Source: Hydractinia symbiolongicarpus
Lineage: Eukaryota > Cnidaria > Hydrozoa > Anthoathecata > Hydractiniidae
Length of the DNA stretch: 64,000 nucleotides
Direction of reading: 5' to 3'
Assembly (NCBI RefSeq): GCF_029227915.1
Contig: NC_079888.1
Coordinates: 1,054,001 to 1,118,000 of the forward strand
The notes below the pieces were generated by a model, which saw nothing but the letters and a program-made list of their open reading frames with translations, searched no databases and had not been told where the DNA came from. Shown here in pieces: positions 48,801-62,100 of this stretch. The translations under genes were made by a program, and so were the position numbers. Position 1 is the stretch's first letter, and every line of letters begins with the position of its first letter.

Positions 48801-50286
48801 GAGTTAAAAAGAATGTTATTTCTTGGAGTTCAATTGGCTCATTTATCGCATTTATAAGGTCACAGTCCAGAAACAGTTCAATTAATTCCCACAGTCAATC
48901 GTTTCACTTTTAAAAGCGATACAACTTAGTAAGATCGGAACAAATCGCTAAACACATGTTGGTACGAATACGTGACGTAATCGTAGTAACTCAAAGGGAT
49001 TGACACCGTTAGAAAGTCAATGAAATGTACTTGTTGAAACTGTCTCTATTTCGTCAGCGTGAACTAACGGATAGGATTGGTCCCACAGTAAAAAAATGAC
49101 TTATTTATGGAAATTTTTAAATGAAGCGCTACCACAGGGTCCAGTGTAATCGTTGAGTTCCGGCAATCATGTCGAGTTAAAAAGAATGTTATTTCTTGGA
49201 GTCCAATTGGCTCATTTATCACATTTATAAGGTCACAGTCCATAATCAGTTCATTAAAGTCCCACAGTCAATCGTTTCACTTTTAAAAGCGATACAACTT
49301 AGTAATATCGGAAAAAAATCACTAAATACATGTTGGTACGAATATGTGAAGCAACCGTTGTAACTCAAACGGATTGACACCGTTAGAAAGTCAATGAAAG
49401 GTAGTTTTTGAAACTTCGCTAAATACATGTTGGTACGAATATGTGAAGCAACCGTTGTAACTCAAACGGATTGACACCGTTGAAAAGTCAATGAAAGGTA
49501 GTTTTTGAAACTGTCTCTATATCTTCAGCGCGAACTAACGGCTAGGATTGGTCCCACAGTAAAAAATGACTTATTTATCTAAATTTTTAAATGAAGAGCT
49601 ACCATAGGGTCCACTGTAATCGTTGAGTTTCGGCAATCATGTCGAGTTAAAAAGAATGTTATTTCTTGGAGTTCAATTGGCTCATTTATCGCATTTATAA
49701 GTTCACAGTGCAGAAACAGTTCAATTAATTCCCACAGTCAATCGTTTCACTTTTAAAAGCGATACAACTTAGTAAGATCGGAACAAATCGCTAAATACAT
49801 GTTGGTACGAATACGTGACGTAATCGTTGTAACTCAAACGGAATGACACCGTTAGAAAGTCAATGAAATGTAGTTTTTGAAACTGTCTCTATATCTTCAG
49901 CGCGAACTAACGGCTAGGATTGGTCCCACAGTAAAAAATGACTTATTTATCTAAATTTTTAAATGAAGAGCTACCATAGGGTCCACTGTAATCGTTGAGT
50001 TCCGGCAATCATGTCGAGTTAAAAAGAATGTTATTTCTTGGAGTTCAATTGGCTCATTTATCGCATTTATAAGGTCACAGTGCAAAAACAGTTCAATTAA
50101 TTCCCACAGTCAATCGTTTCACTTTTGAAAGCGATACAACTTAGTAAGATCGGAACAAATCGCTAAATACATGTTGGTACGAATACGTGACGTAATCGTT
50201 GTAACTCAAACGGAATGACACCGTTAGAAAGTCAATGAAATGTAGTTTTTGAAACTGTCTCTATATCTTCAGCGCGAACTAACGGC
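45899..50286 (+). repeat. Second Z block and following mixed monomers
   Basis: Repeats 40961-42850 at an offset of 4938 bp: the segment at 46634-46819 matches 41696-41881. It diverges from the first copy after about 47790, where the T-type monomer is replaced by another beta type. It contains 97-bp truncated units at 47359, 48574 and 49417. Two monomers with GAAGAGCTACCATAGGG (anchors 49543 and 49915) lead into the next Y block. Confidence 0.86.
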
Positions 50287-52148
50287 TAGGATTGGTCCCA
50301 CAGTAAAAAATGACTTATTTATCTAAATTTTTAAATGAAGTGCTACCACAGGGTCCAGTGTAATCGCTGATTTCCGGCTATCATGTCGAGTTAAGAAGAA
50401 TGTTATTTCTTGGAATCCAATTTCCTAATTTATCACGTTCACAAGGACACAGTCCAGAATCAATTCAATTAAGTCCCACAGTCAATCGTTTCACTTTTAA
50501 AAGCGATACAACTTAGTAATATCGAAAAAAATCGCTAAATACATGTTGGTACGAATATGTGAAGCATCCGTTGTAACTCCAACGGATTGACACCGTTAGA
50601 AAATCAATGAAAGGTAATTTTTGAAACTGCCTCTATTTCTTTAGCGGGAACTAAGGGGTAGGATTGGTCCCACAGTAAAAAATGACTTATTTATCGAAAT
50701 TTTTAAATGAAGCGCTACCACAGGGTCCAGTGTAATCGCTGAGTTCCGGGAATCATATCGAGTTAAAAAGAATGTTATTTCTTGGAGTTCAATTGGCTCA
50801 TTTATCGCAATTATCAGGTCACAGTCCAGAAACAGTTCAATTAATTCCCACAGTCAATCGTTTCACTTTTAAAAGCGATACAACTTAGTAAAATCGGAAC
50901 AAATCACTAAACACATGTTGGTACCAATACGTGACGTAATCGTTGTAACTCAAAGGGATTGACACCGTTAGAAAGTCAATGAAATGTAGTTTTTGAAACT
51001 TTCTCTATTTCTTCAGCGTGAACTAACGGATAGGATTGGTCCCACAGTAAAAAATGACTTATTTATCGAAATTTTTAAATGAAGCGCTACCACAGGGTCC
51101 AGTGTAATCGTTGAGTTCCGGCAATCATGTCATGTTAAAAAGAATGTTATTTCTTGGAGTCCAATTGGCTCATTTATCACATTTATAAGGTCACAGTCCA
51201 GAATCAGTTCAATTAAGTCCCACAGTCAATCGTTTCACTTTTAAAAGCGATACAACTTAGTAATATCGGAAAAAAATCGCTAAATACATGTTGGTACGAA
51301 TATGTGAAGCAACCGTTGTAACTCAAACGGATTGACACCGTTAAAAAGACAATGAAAGGTTGTTTTTGAAACTGTCTCTATTTCTTTAGCGGGAACTAAC
51401 GGATAGGATTGGTCCCACAGTAAAAAATTACTTATTTATTGAAATTTTTAAATGAAGCGCTACCACAGGGTCCAGTGTAATCGCTGAGTTCCGGGAATCA
51501 TGTCGAGTTAAAAAGAATGTTATTTCTTGGAGTCCAATTGGCTCATTTATCCCATTTATAAGATCACAGTCTTGAATCAGTTCAATTAAGTCCCACAGTC
51601 AATCGTTTCACTTTTAAAAGCGATACAACTTAGTAATAACGGAAAAAACTGCTAAATACATGTTCATACGAATATGGGACGCAACCGTTGTAACTCAAAC
51701 GGATTGACTCCGTTGGAAAGTCAATAAAATGTAGTTTTTGAAACTGCCTCTATTTCCTCAGCGCGAACTAACGGCTAGGATAGGTCTCGCAGTAGAAAAT
51801 GACTTATTTATCTAAAGTTTTAAATAAAGCGCTAGCGCAGGGTCCAGTGTAATCGCTGAGTTCCAGCAATCATGTCAAATTAAAAAGAATGTCATTCCTT
51901 GGAGTCCAATTGGCTCATTTATCACATTTATCAGGTCACAGTCCAGAATCAGTTTAACTAAGTCCCACCATCAATCGGTTCACCGTTAAAAGCGATACAA
52001 CTTAGTAATATCGGAGCAAAAGAACTAAATACATGTTGGTACGAACATGTGAAGCAACCGTTGTAACTCAAACGAATTTACACCGTTAGAAAGTCAATGA
52101 AAGGTAGTTTTTGAAACTGTCTCTATTTCTTTAGCGGAAACTAACGGA
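50287..52148 (+). repeat. Five-monomer block Y, copy 4 (1862 bp)
   Basis: Fourth copy of block Y. It carries the same private markers; its first monomer has GGGTCCAGTG, where the other three copies read GGGTCGAGTG. Confidence 0.9.
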
Positions 52149-55100
52149 TAGGATTGGTCCCACAGTAAAAAATGACTTATTAATCTTAATTTTTAAATGA
52201 AACGCTACCACAGGGTCCAGTGTAATCGCTGAGTTCCGGGAATCATGTCGAGTTAAAAAGAATTTTATTTCTTGGAGTTCAATTGGCTAATTTATCACAT
52301 TTATAAGGTCACAGTCCAGAAACAGTTCAATTAATTCCCACAGTCAATCGTTTCACTTTTAAAAGCGATACAACTTAGTAATATCCGAAAAAAATCGCTA
52401 AATACATGTTGGTACGAATATGTGAAGCAACCGTTGTAACTCAAACGGATTGACACCGTTAGAAAGTCAAAGAAAGGTAGTTTTTGAAACTTCGCTAAAT
52501 ACATGTTGGTACGAATACGTGACGTAATCGTTGTAACTCAAACGGATTGACACCGTTAGAAAGTCAATGAAATGTAGTTTTTGAAACTGTCTCTATTTCT
52601 TCAGCGCGAACTAACGGCTAGGATTGGTTCCACAGTAAAAAATGACTTATTTATCGAAATTTTTAAATGAAGCGCTACCACAGGGTCCAGTGTAATCGCT
52701 GAGTTCCGGGAATCATGTCGAGTTAAAAAGAATGTTATTTCTTGGAGTTCAATTGGCTCATTTATCGCATTTATAAGGTCACAGTCCAGAAACAGTTCAA
52801 TTAATTCCCACAGTCAATCGTTTCACTTTTAAAAGCGATACAACTTAGTAAGATCGGAACAAATCGCTAAACACATGTTGGTACGAATACGTGACGTAAT
52901 CGTAGTAACTCAAAGGGATTGACACCGTTAGAAAGTCAATGAAATGTACTTGTTGAAACTGTCTCTATTTCTTCAGCGCGAACTAACGGCTAGGATTGGT
53001 CCCACAGTAAAAAATGACTTATTAATCTAAATTTATAAATGAAACGCTACCACAGGGTCCAGTGTAATCGTTGAGTTCCGGCAATCATGTCGAGTTAAAA
53101 AGAATGTTATTTCTTGGAGTCCAATTGGCTCATTTATCACATTTATAAGGTCACAGTCCAGAATCAGTTCAATTAAGTCCCACAGTCAATCGTTTCACTT
53201 TTAAAAGCGATACAACTTAGTAATATCGGAAAAAATCGCTAAATACATGTTGGTACGAATATGTGAAGAAACCGTTGTAACTCAAACGGATTGACACCGT
53301 TAGAAAGTCAATGAAAGGTAGTTTTTGAAACTGTCTCTATTTCGTCAGCGTGAACTAACGGATAGGATTGGTCCCACAGTAAAAAAATGACTTATTTATG
53401 GAAATTTTTAAATGAAGCGCTACAACAGGGTCCAGTGTAATCGTTGAGTTCCGGCAATCATGTCGAGTTAAAAAGAATGTTATTTCTTGGAGTCCAATTG
53501 GCTCATTTATCACATTTATAAGGTCACAGTCCATAATCAGTTCAATAAAGTCCCACAGTCAATCGTTTCACTTTTAAAAGCGATACAACTTAGTAATAAC
53601 GGAAAAAACTGCTAAATACATGTTCATACGAATATGGGACGCAACCGTTGTAACTCAAACGGATTGACTCCGTTGGAAAGTCAATGAAATGTAGTTTTTG
53701 AAACTGCCTCTATTTCTTCAGCGCGAACTAACGGCTAGGATAGGTCTCGCAGTAGAAAATGACTTATTTATCTAAAGTTTTAAATAAAGCGCTAGCGCAG
53801 GGTCCAGTGTAATCGCTGAGTTCCAGCAATCATGTCAAATTAAAAAGAATGTCATTCCTTGGAGTCCAATTGGCTCATTTATCACATTTATCAGGTCACA
53901 GTCCAGAATCAGTTCAACTAAGTCCCACCATCAATCGGTTCACCGTTAAAAGCGATACAACTTAGTAATATCGGAGCAAAAGCACTAAATACATGTTGGT
54001 ACGAACATGTGAAGCAACCTTTGTAACTCAAACGAATTTACACCGTTAGAAAGTCAATGAAAGGTAGTTTTTGAAACTGTCTCTATTTCTTTAGCGGAAA
54101 CTAACGGATAGGATTGGTCCCACAGTAAAAAATGACTTATTAATCTTAATTTTTAAATGAAACGCTACCACAGGGTCCAGTGTAATCGCTGAGTTCCGGG
54201 AATCATGTCGAGTTAAAAAGAATTTTATTTCTTGGAGTTCAATTGGCTAATTTATCACATTTATAAGGTCACAGTCCAGAAACAGTTCAATTAATTCCCA
54301 CAGTCAATCGTTTCACTTTTAAAAGCGATACAACTTAGTAATATCCGAAAAAAATCGCTAAATACATGTTGGTACGAATATGTGAAGCAACCGTTGTAAC
54401 TCAAACGGATTGACACCGTTAGAAAGTCAAAGAAAGGTAGTTTTTGAAACTTCGCTAAATACATGTTGGTACGAATACGTGACGTAATCGTTGTAACTCA
54501 AACGGATTGACACCGTTAGAAAGTCAATGAAATGTAGTTTTTGAAACTGTCTCTATTTCTTCAGCGCGAACTAACGGCTAGGATTGGTTCCACAGTAAAA
54601 AATGACTTATTTATCGAAATTTTTAAATGAAGCGCTACCACAGGGTCCAGTGTAATCGCTGAGTTCCGGGAATCATGTCGAGTTAAAAAGAATGTTATTT
54701 CTTGGAGTTCAATTGGCTCATTTATCGCATTTATAAGGTCACAGTCCAGAAACAGTTCAATTAATTCCCACAGTCAATCGTTTCACTTTTAAAAGCGATA
54801 CAACTTAGTAAGATCGGAACAAATCGCTAAACACATGTTGGTACGAATACGTGACGTAATCGTAGTAACTCAAAGGGATTGACACCGTTAGAAAGTCAAT
54901 GAAATGTACTTGTTGAAACTGTCTCTATTTCTTCAGCGCGAACTAACGGCTAGGATTGGTCCCACAGTAAAAAATGACTTATTAATCTAAATTTATAAAT
55001 GAAACGCTACCACAGGGTCCAGTGTAATCGTTGAGTTCCGGCAATCATGTCGAGTTAAAAAGAATGTTATTTCTTGGAGTCCAATTGGCTCATTTATCAC

Positions 55101-56166
55101 ATTTATAAGGTCACAGTCCAGAATCAGTTCAATTAAGTCCCACAGTCAATCGTTTCACTTTTAAAAGCGATACAACTTAGTAATATCGGAAAAAATCGCT
55201 AAATACATGTTGGTACGAATATGTGAAGAAACCGTTGTAACTCAAACGGATTGACACCGTTAGAAAGTCAATGAAAGGTAGTTTTTGAAACTGTCTCTAT
55301 TTCGTCAGCGTGAACTAACGGATAGGATTGGTCCCACAGTAAAAAAATGACTTATTTATGGAAATTTTTAAATGAAGCGCTACAACAGGGTCCAGTGTAA
55401 TCGTTGAGTTCCGGCAATCATGTCGAGTTAAAAAGAATGTTATTTCTTGGAGTCCAATTGGCTCATTTATCACATTTATAAGGTCACAGTCCAGAATCAG
55501 TTCAATTAAGTCCCACAGTCAATCGTTTCACTTTTAAAAGCGATACAACTTAGTAATATCGGAAAAAATCGCGAAATACATGTTGGTACGAATATGTGAA
55601 GAAACCGTTGTAACTCAAACGGATTGACACCGTTAGAAAGTCAATGAAAGGTAGTTTTTGAAACTGTCTCTATTTCGTCAGCGTGAACTAACGGATAGGA
55701 TTGGTCCCACAGTAAAAAAATGACTTATTTATGGAAATTTTTAAATGAAGCGCTACAACAGGGTCCAGTGTAATCGTTGAGTTCCGGCAATCATGTCGAG
55801 TTAAAAAGAATGTTATTTCTTGGAGTCCAATTGGCTCATTTATCACATTTATAAGGTCACAGTCCATAATCAGTTCAATAAAGTCCCACAGTCAATCGTT
55901 TCACTTTTAAAAGCGATACAACTTAGTAATATCGGAAAAAAATCACTAAATACATGTTGGTACGAATATGTGAAGCAACCGTTGTAACTCAAACGGATTG
56001 ACACCGTTAGAAAGTCAATGAAAGGTAGTTTTTGAAACTTCGCTAAATACATGTTGGTACGAATATGTGAAGCAACCGTTGTAACTCAAACGGATTGACA
56101 CCGTTAAAAAGTCAATGAAAGGTAGTTTTTGAAACTGTCTCTATTTCTTCAGCGCGAACTAACGGC
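52149..56166 (+). repeat. Satellite with 1960-bp HOR and chimeric monomers
   Basis: Unit starts at 52149 and 54109 (1960 bp, five monomers plus one 97-bp unit). The first monomer is a chimera: block Z monomer 1 (TTAATCTTAATTTTTAAATG) joined to block Z monomer 4 (AGAATTTTATTTC) near 52205-52215, as though about three monomers had been removed. A second chimera near 53560-53590 joins a CCATAATCAGTTC monomer to block Y monomer 4. A one-monomer duplication occurs at 55323/55696. Truncated units lie at 52493, 54453 and 56041. Confidence 0.87.
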
Positions 56167-59100
56167 TAGGATTGGTCCCACCGTAAAAAATGACTTATTT
56201 ATCGAAATTTTTAAATGAAGCGCTACCACAAGGTCCAGTGTAATCGCTGAGTTCCGGCAATCATGTCGAGTTAAAAAGAATGTTAATTCTTGGAGTTCAA
56301 TTGGCTCATTTATCACTTTTATAAAATCACAGTCCAGAAACAGTTCAATTATATCCCACAGTCAATCATTTCACTTTTAAAAGCGATACAACTTAGTAAG
56401 ATCGGAAGAAATTACTAAATACATGTTGCTACGAATATGTGACGCAATCGTTGTAACTCAAACGGATTGACACCGTTAGAAAGTCAATAAAATGTAGTTT
56501 TTGAAACTGTCTCTATTTCTTTAGCGTGAACTAACGGCTAGGATTGGTCCTACAGAAATAAATGACTTATTTTTCTAAATTTTTAAATGAAGCGCTACCA
56601 CAGGGTCCAGTGTAATCGTTGTGTTCCGGCTATCATGTCGAGTTAAAAAGAATGTTATTTCTTGGAGTCCAATTGGCTCATTTATCACATTTATAATTTC
56701 ACAGTCCAAAATTAGTTCAATTAAGTCCCATAGTCAATCGTTTCACTTTTAAAAGCGATACAACTTAGTAATATCGGAAAAAAATCGCTAAATATATGTT
56801 GGAACGAATATGTGAAGCCACCGTTGTAACTCAAACGGATTGACACCGTTAGAAAGTCAATAAAAGGTAGTTTTTGAAACTTCGCTAAATACATGTTGGT
56901 ACAAATACGTGACGTAATCGTTGTAACTCAAACGGATTGACACCGTTAGAAAGTCAATGAAATGTAGTTTTTGAAACTGTCTCTATTTCTTCAGCGCGAA
57001 CTAACGGCTAGGATTGGTTCCACAGTAAAAAATGACTTATTTATCGAAATTTTTAAATGAAGCGCTACCACAGGGTCCAGTGTAATCGCTGAGTTCCGGG
57101 AATCATGTCGAGTTAAAAAGAATGTTATTTCTTGGAGTTCAATTGGCTCATTTATCGCATTTATAAGGTCACAGTCCAGAAACAGTTCAATTAATTCCCA
57201 CAGTCAATCGTTTCACTTTTAAAAGCGATACAACTTAGTAAGATCGGAACAAATCGCTAAACACATGTTGGTACGAATACGTGACGTAATCGTAGTAACT
57301 CAAAGGGATTGACACCGTTAGAAAGTCAATGAAATGTACTTGTTGAAACTGTCTCTATTTCTTCAGCGCGAACTAACGGCTAGGATTGGTCCCACAGTAA
57401 AAAATGACTTATTAATCTAAATTTATAAATGAAACGCTACCACAGGGTCCAGTGTAATCGTTGAGTTCCGGCAATCATGTCGAGTTAAAAAGAATGTTAT
57501 TTCTTGGAGTCCAATTGGCTCATTTATCACATTTATAAGGTCACAGTCCAGAATCAGTTCAATTAAGTCCCACAGTCAATCGTTTCACTTTTAAAAGCGA
57601 TACAACTTAGTAATATCGGAAAAAATCGCTAAATACATGTTGGTACGAATATGTGAAGAAACCGTTGTAACTCAAACGGATTGACACCGTTAGAAAGTCA
57701 ATGAAAGGTAGTTTTTGAAACTGTCTCTATTTCGTCAGCGTGAACTAACGGATAGGATTGGTCCCACAGTAAAAAAATGACTTATTTATGGAAATTTTTA
57801 AATGAAGCGCTACAACAGGGTCCAGTGTAATCGTTGAGTTCCGGCAATCATGTCGAGTTAAAAAGAATGTTATTTCTTGGAGTCCAATTGGCTCATTTAT
57901 CACATTTATAAGGTCACAGTCCATAATCAGTTCAATAAAGTCCCACAGTCAATCGTTTCACTTTTAAAAGCGATACAACTTAGTAATATCGGAAAAAAAT
58001 CACTAAATACATGTTGGTACGAATATGTGAAGCAACCGTTGTAACTCAAACGGATTGACACCGTTAGAAAGTCAATGAAAGGTAGTTTTTGAAACTTCGC
58101 TAAATACATGTTGGTACGAATATGTGAAGCAACCGTTGTAACTCAAACGGATTGACACCGTTAAAAAGTCAATGAAAGGTAGTTTTTGAAACTGTCTCTA
58201 TTTCTTCAGCGCGAACTAACGGCTAGGATTGGTCCCACCGTAAAAAATGACTTATTTATCGAAATTTTTAAATGAAGCGCTACCACAAGGTCCAGTGTAA
58301 TCGCTGAGTTCCGGCAATCATGTCGAGTTAAAAAGAATGTTAATTCTTGGAGTTCAATTGGCTCATTTATCACTTTTATAAAATCACAGTCCAGAAACAG
58401 TTCAATTATATCCCACAGTCAATCATTTCACTTTTAAAAGCGATACAACTTAGTAAGATCGGAAGAAATTACTAAATACATGTTGCTACGAATATGTGAC
58501 GCAATCGTTGTAACTCAAACGGATTGACACCGTTAGAAAGTCAATAAAATGTAGTTTTTGAAACTGTCTCTATTTCTTTAGCGTGAACTAACGGCTAGGA
58601 TTGGTCCTACAGTAATAAATGACTTATTTTTCTAAATTTTTAAATGAAGCGCTACCACAGGGTCCAGTGTAATCGTTGTGTTCCGGCTATCATGTCGAGT
58701 TAAAAAGAATGTTATTTCTTGGAGTCCAATTGGCTCATTTATCACATTTATAATTTCACAGTCCAGAATTAGTTCAATTAAGTCCCATAGTCAATCGTTT
58801 CACTTTTAAAAGCGATACAACTTAGTAATATCGGAAAAAAATCGCTAAATATATGTTGGAACGAATATGTGAAGCCACCGTTGTAACTCAAACGGATTGA
58901 CACCGTTAGAAAGTCAATAAAAGGTAGTTTTTGAAACTTCGCTAAATACATGTTGGTACAAATACGTGACGTAATCGTTGTAACTCAAACGGATTGACAC
59001 CGTTAGAAAGTCAATGAAATGTAGTTTTTGAAACTGTCTCTATTTCTTCAGCGCGTACTAACAGCTAGGATTGGTCCCACAGTAAAAAATGACTTATTTA

Positions 59101-62100
59101 TCTAAATTTTTAAATGAAGCGCTACCACAGGGTCCAGTGTAATCGTTGAATTCCGGCAATCATGTCGAGTTAAAAAGAATGTTATTTCTTGGAGTCCAAT
59201 TGGCTCATTTATCACATTTATAAGGTCACATTCCAGAATCAGTTCAATTAATTCCCACAGTCAATCGTTTCACTTTTAAAAGCGATACAACTTAGTAATA
59301 TCATAAAAAATCGCTAAATACATGTTGGTACGAATATGTGAAGCAACCGTTGTAACTCAAACGGATTGACGCCGTTAGAAAGTCAATGAAAGGTAGTTTT
59401 TGAAACTGTCTGTATTTTTTCAGCGTGAACTAACGGATAGGATTGGTCCCACAGTAAAAAAATGACTTATGTATCGAAATTTTTAAATGAAGCGCTACCA
59501 CAGGGTCCAGTGTAATCGCTGAGTTCCGGCAATCATGTCGAGTTAAAAAGAATGTTATTTCTTGGAGTTCAATTGGCTCATTTATCACTTTTATAAAATC
59601 ACAGTCCAGAAACAGTTCAATTATATCCCACAGTCAACCGTTTCACTTTTAAAAGCGATACAACTTAGTAAGATCGGAACAAATCACTAAATACATGCTG
59701 CTACGAATACGTGACGCAATCGTTGTAACTCAAACGGATTGACACCGTTAGAAAGTCAATAAAATGTAGTTTTTGAAACTGTCTCTATTTCTTCAGCGGG
59801 AACTAACGGCTAGGATTGGTCCCACAGTAATAAATGACTTATTTATCTAAATTTTTAAATGAAGCGCTACAACAGGGTCCAGTGTAATCGCTGAGTTCCG
59901 GCTATCATGTCGGGTTAAGAAGAATGTTATTTCTTGCAAACCAATATCCTCATTTATCAGGTTCATAAGGACACAGTCCAGAATCAATTCAATTAAGTCC
60001 CACAGTCAATCGTTTCACTTTTAAAAGCGATAAAACTTAGTAATATCGGAAAAAATCGCTAAATACATGTTGGTACGAATATGTGAAGCAACCGTTGTAA
60101 CTCAAACGGATTGATACCGTTAGAAAATCAATGAAAGGTACTTTTTGAAACTGTCTCTATTTCTTTAGCGGGAACTAACCCATAGGATTGGTTCCACAGG
60201 AAAAAATGACTTATTTATCGTAATTATTAAATGAAGCGCTACCACAGGGTCCAGTGTAATCGCTGAGTTCCGGGAATCATGTCGAGTTAAAAAGAATTTT
60301 ATTTCTTGGAGTTCAATTGGCTAATTTATCACATTTATAAGGTCACAGTCCAGAAACAGTTCAATTAATTCCCACAGTCAATCGTTTCACTTTTAAAAGC
60401 GATACAACTTAGTAATATCCGAAAAAAATCGCTAAATACATGTTGGTACGAATATGTGAAGCAACCGTTGTAACTCAAACGGATTGACACCGTTAGAAAG
60501 TCAAAGAAAGGTAGTTTTTGAAACTTCGCTAAATACATGTTGGTACGAATACGTGACGTAATCGTTGTAACTCAAACGGATTGACACCGTTAGAAAGTCA
60601 ATGAAATGTAGTTTTTGAAACTGTCTCTATTTCTTCAGCGCGAACTAACGGCTAGGATTGGTTCCACAGTAAAAAATGACTTATTTATCGAAATTTTTAA
60701 ATGAAGCGCTACCACAGGGTCCAGTGTAATCGCTGAGTTCCGGGAATCATGTCGAGTTAAAAAGAATGTTATTTCTTGGAGTTCAATTGGCTCATTTATC
60801 GCATTTATAAGGTCACAGTCCAGAAACAGTTCAATTAATTCCCACAGTCAATCGTTTCACTTTTAAAAGCGATACAACTTAGTAAGATCGGAACAAATGG
60901 CTAAACACATGTTGGTACGAATACGTGACGTAATCGTAGTAACTCAAAGGGATTGACACCGTTAGAAAGTCAATGAAATGTACTTGTTGAAACTGTCTCT
61001 ATTTCTTCAGCGCGAACTAACGGCTAGGATTGGTCCCACAGTAAAAAATGACTTATTAATCTAAATTTTTAAATGAAACGCTACCACAGGGTCCAGTGTA
61101 ATCGTTGAGTTCCGGCAATCATGTCGAGTTAAAAAGAATGTTATTTCTTGGAGTCCAATTGGCTCATTTATCACATTTATAAGGTCACAGTCCAGAATCA
61201 GTTCAATTAAGTCCCACAGTCAATCGTTTCACTTTTAAAAGCGATACAACTTAGTAATATCGGAAAAAATCGCTAAATACATGTTGGTACGAATATGTGA
61301 AGAAACCGTTGTAACTCAAACGGATTGACACCGTTAGAAAGTCAATGAAAGGTAGTTTTTGAAACTGTCTCTATTTCGTCAGCGTGAAATAACGGATAGG
61401 ATTGGTCCCACAGTAAAAAAATGACTTATTTGTGGAAATTTTTAAATGAAGCGCTACCACAGGGTCCAGTGTAATCGTTGAGTTCCGGCAATCATGTCGA
61501 GTTAAAAAGAATGTTATTTCTTGGAGTCCAATTGGCTCATTTATCACATTTATAAGGTCACAGTCCATAATCAGTTCAATAAAGTCCCACAGTCAATCGT
61601 TTCACTTTTAAAAGCGATACAACTTAGTAATATCGGAAAAAAATCACTAAATACATGTTGGTACGAATATGTGAAGCAACCGTTGTAACTCAAACGGATT
61701 GACACCGTTAGAAAGTCAATGAAAGGTAGTTTTTGAAACTTCGCTAAATAGATGTTGGTACGAATATGTGAAGCAACCGTTGTAACTCAAACGGATTGAC
61801 ACCGTTAAAAAGTCAATGAAAGGTAGTTTTTGAAACTGTCTCTATTTCTTCAGCGCGAACTAACGGCTAGGATTGGTCCCACCGTAAAAAATGACTTATT
61901 TATCGAAATTTTTAAATGAAGCGCTACCACAAGGTCCAGTGTAATCGCTGAGTTCCGGCAATCATGTCGAGTTAAAAAGAATGTTAATTCTTGGAGTTCA
62001 ATTGGCTCATTTATCACTTTTATAAAATCACAGTCCAGAAACAGTTCAATTATATCCCACAGTCAATCGTTTCACTTTTAAAAGCGATACAACTTAGTAA

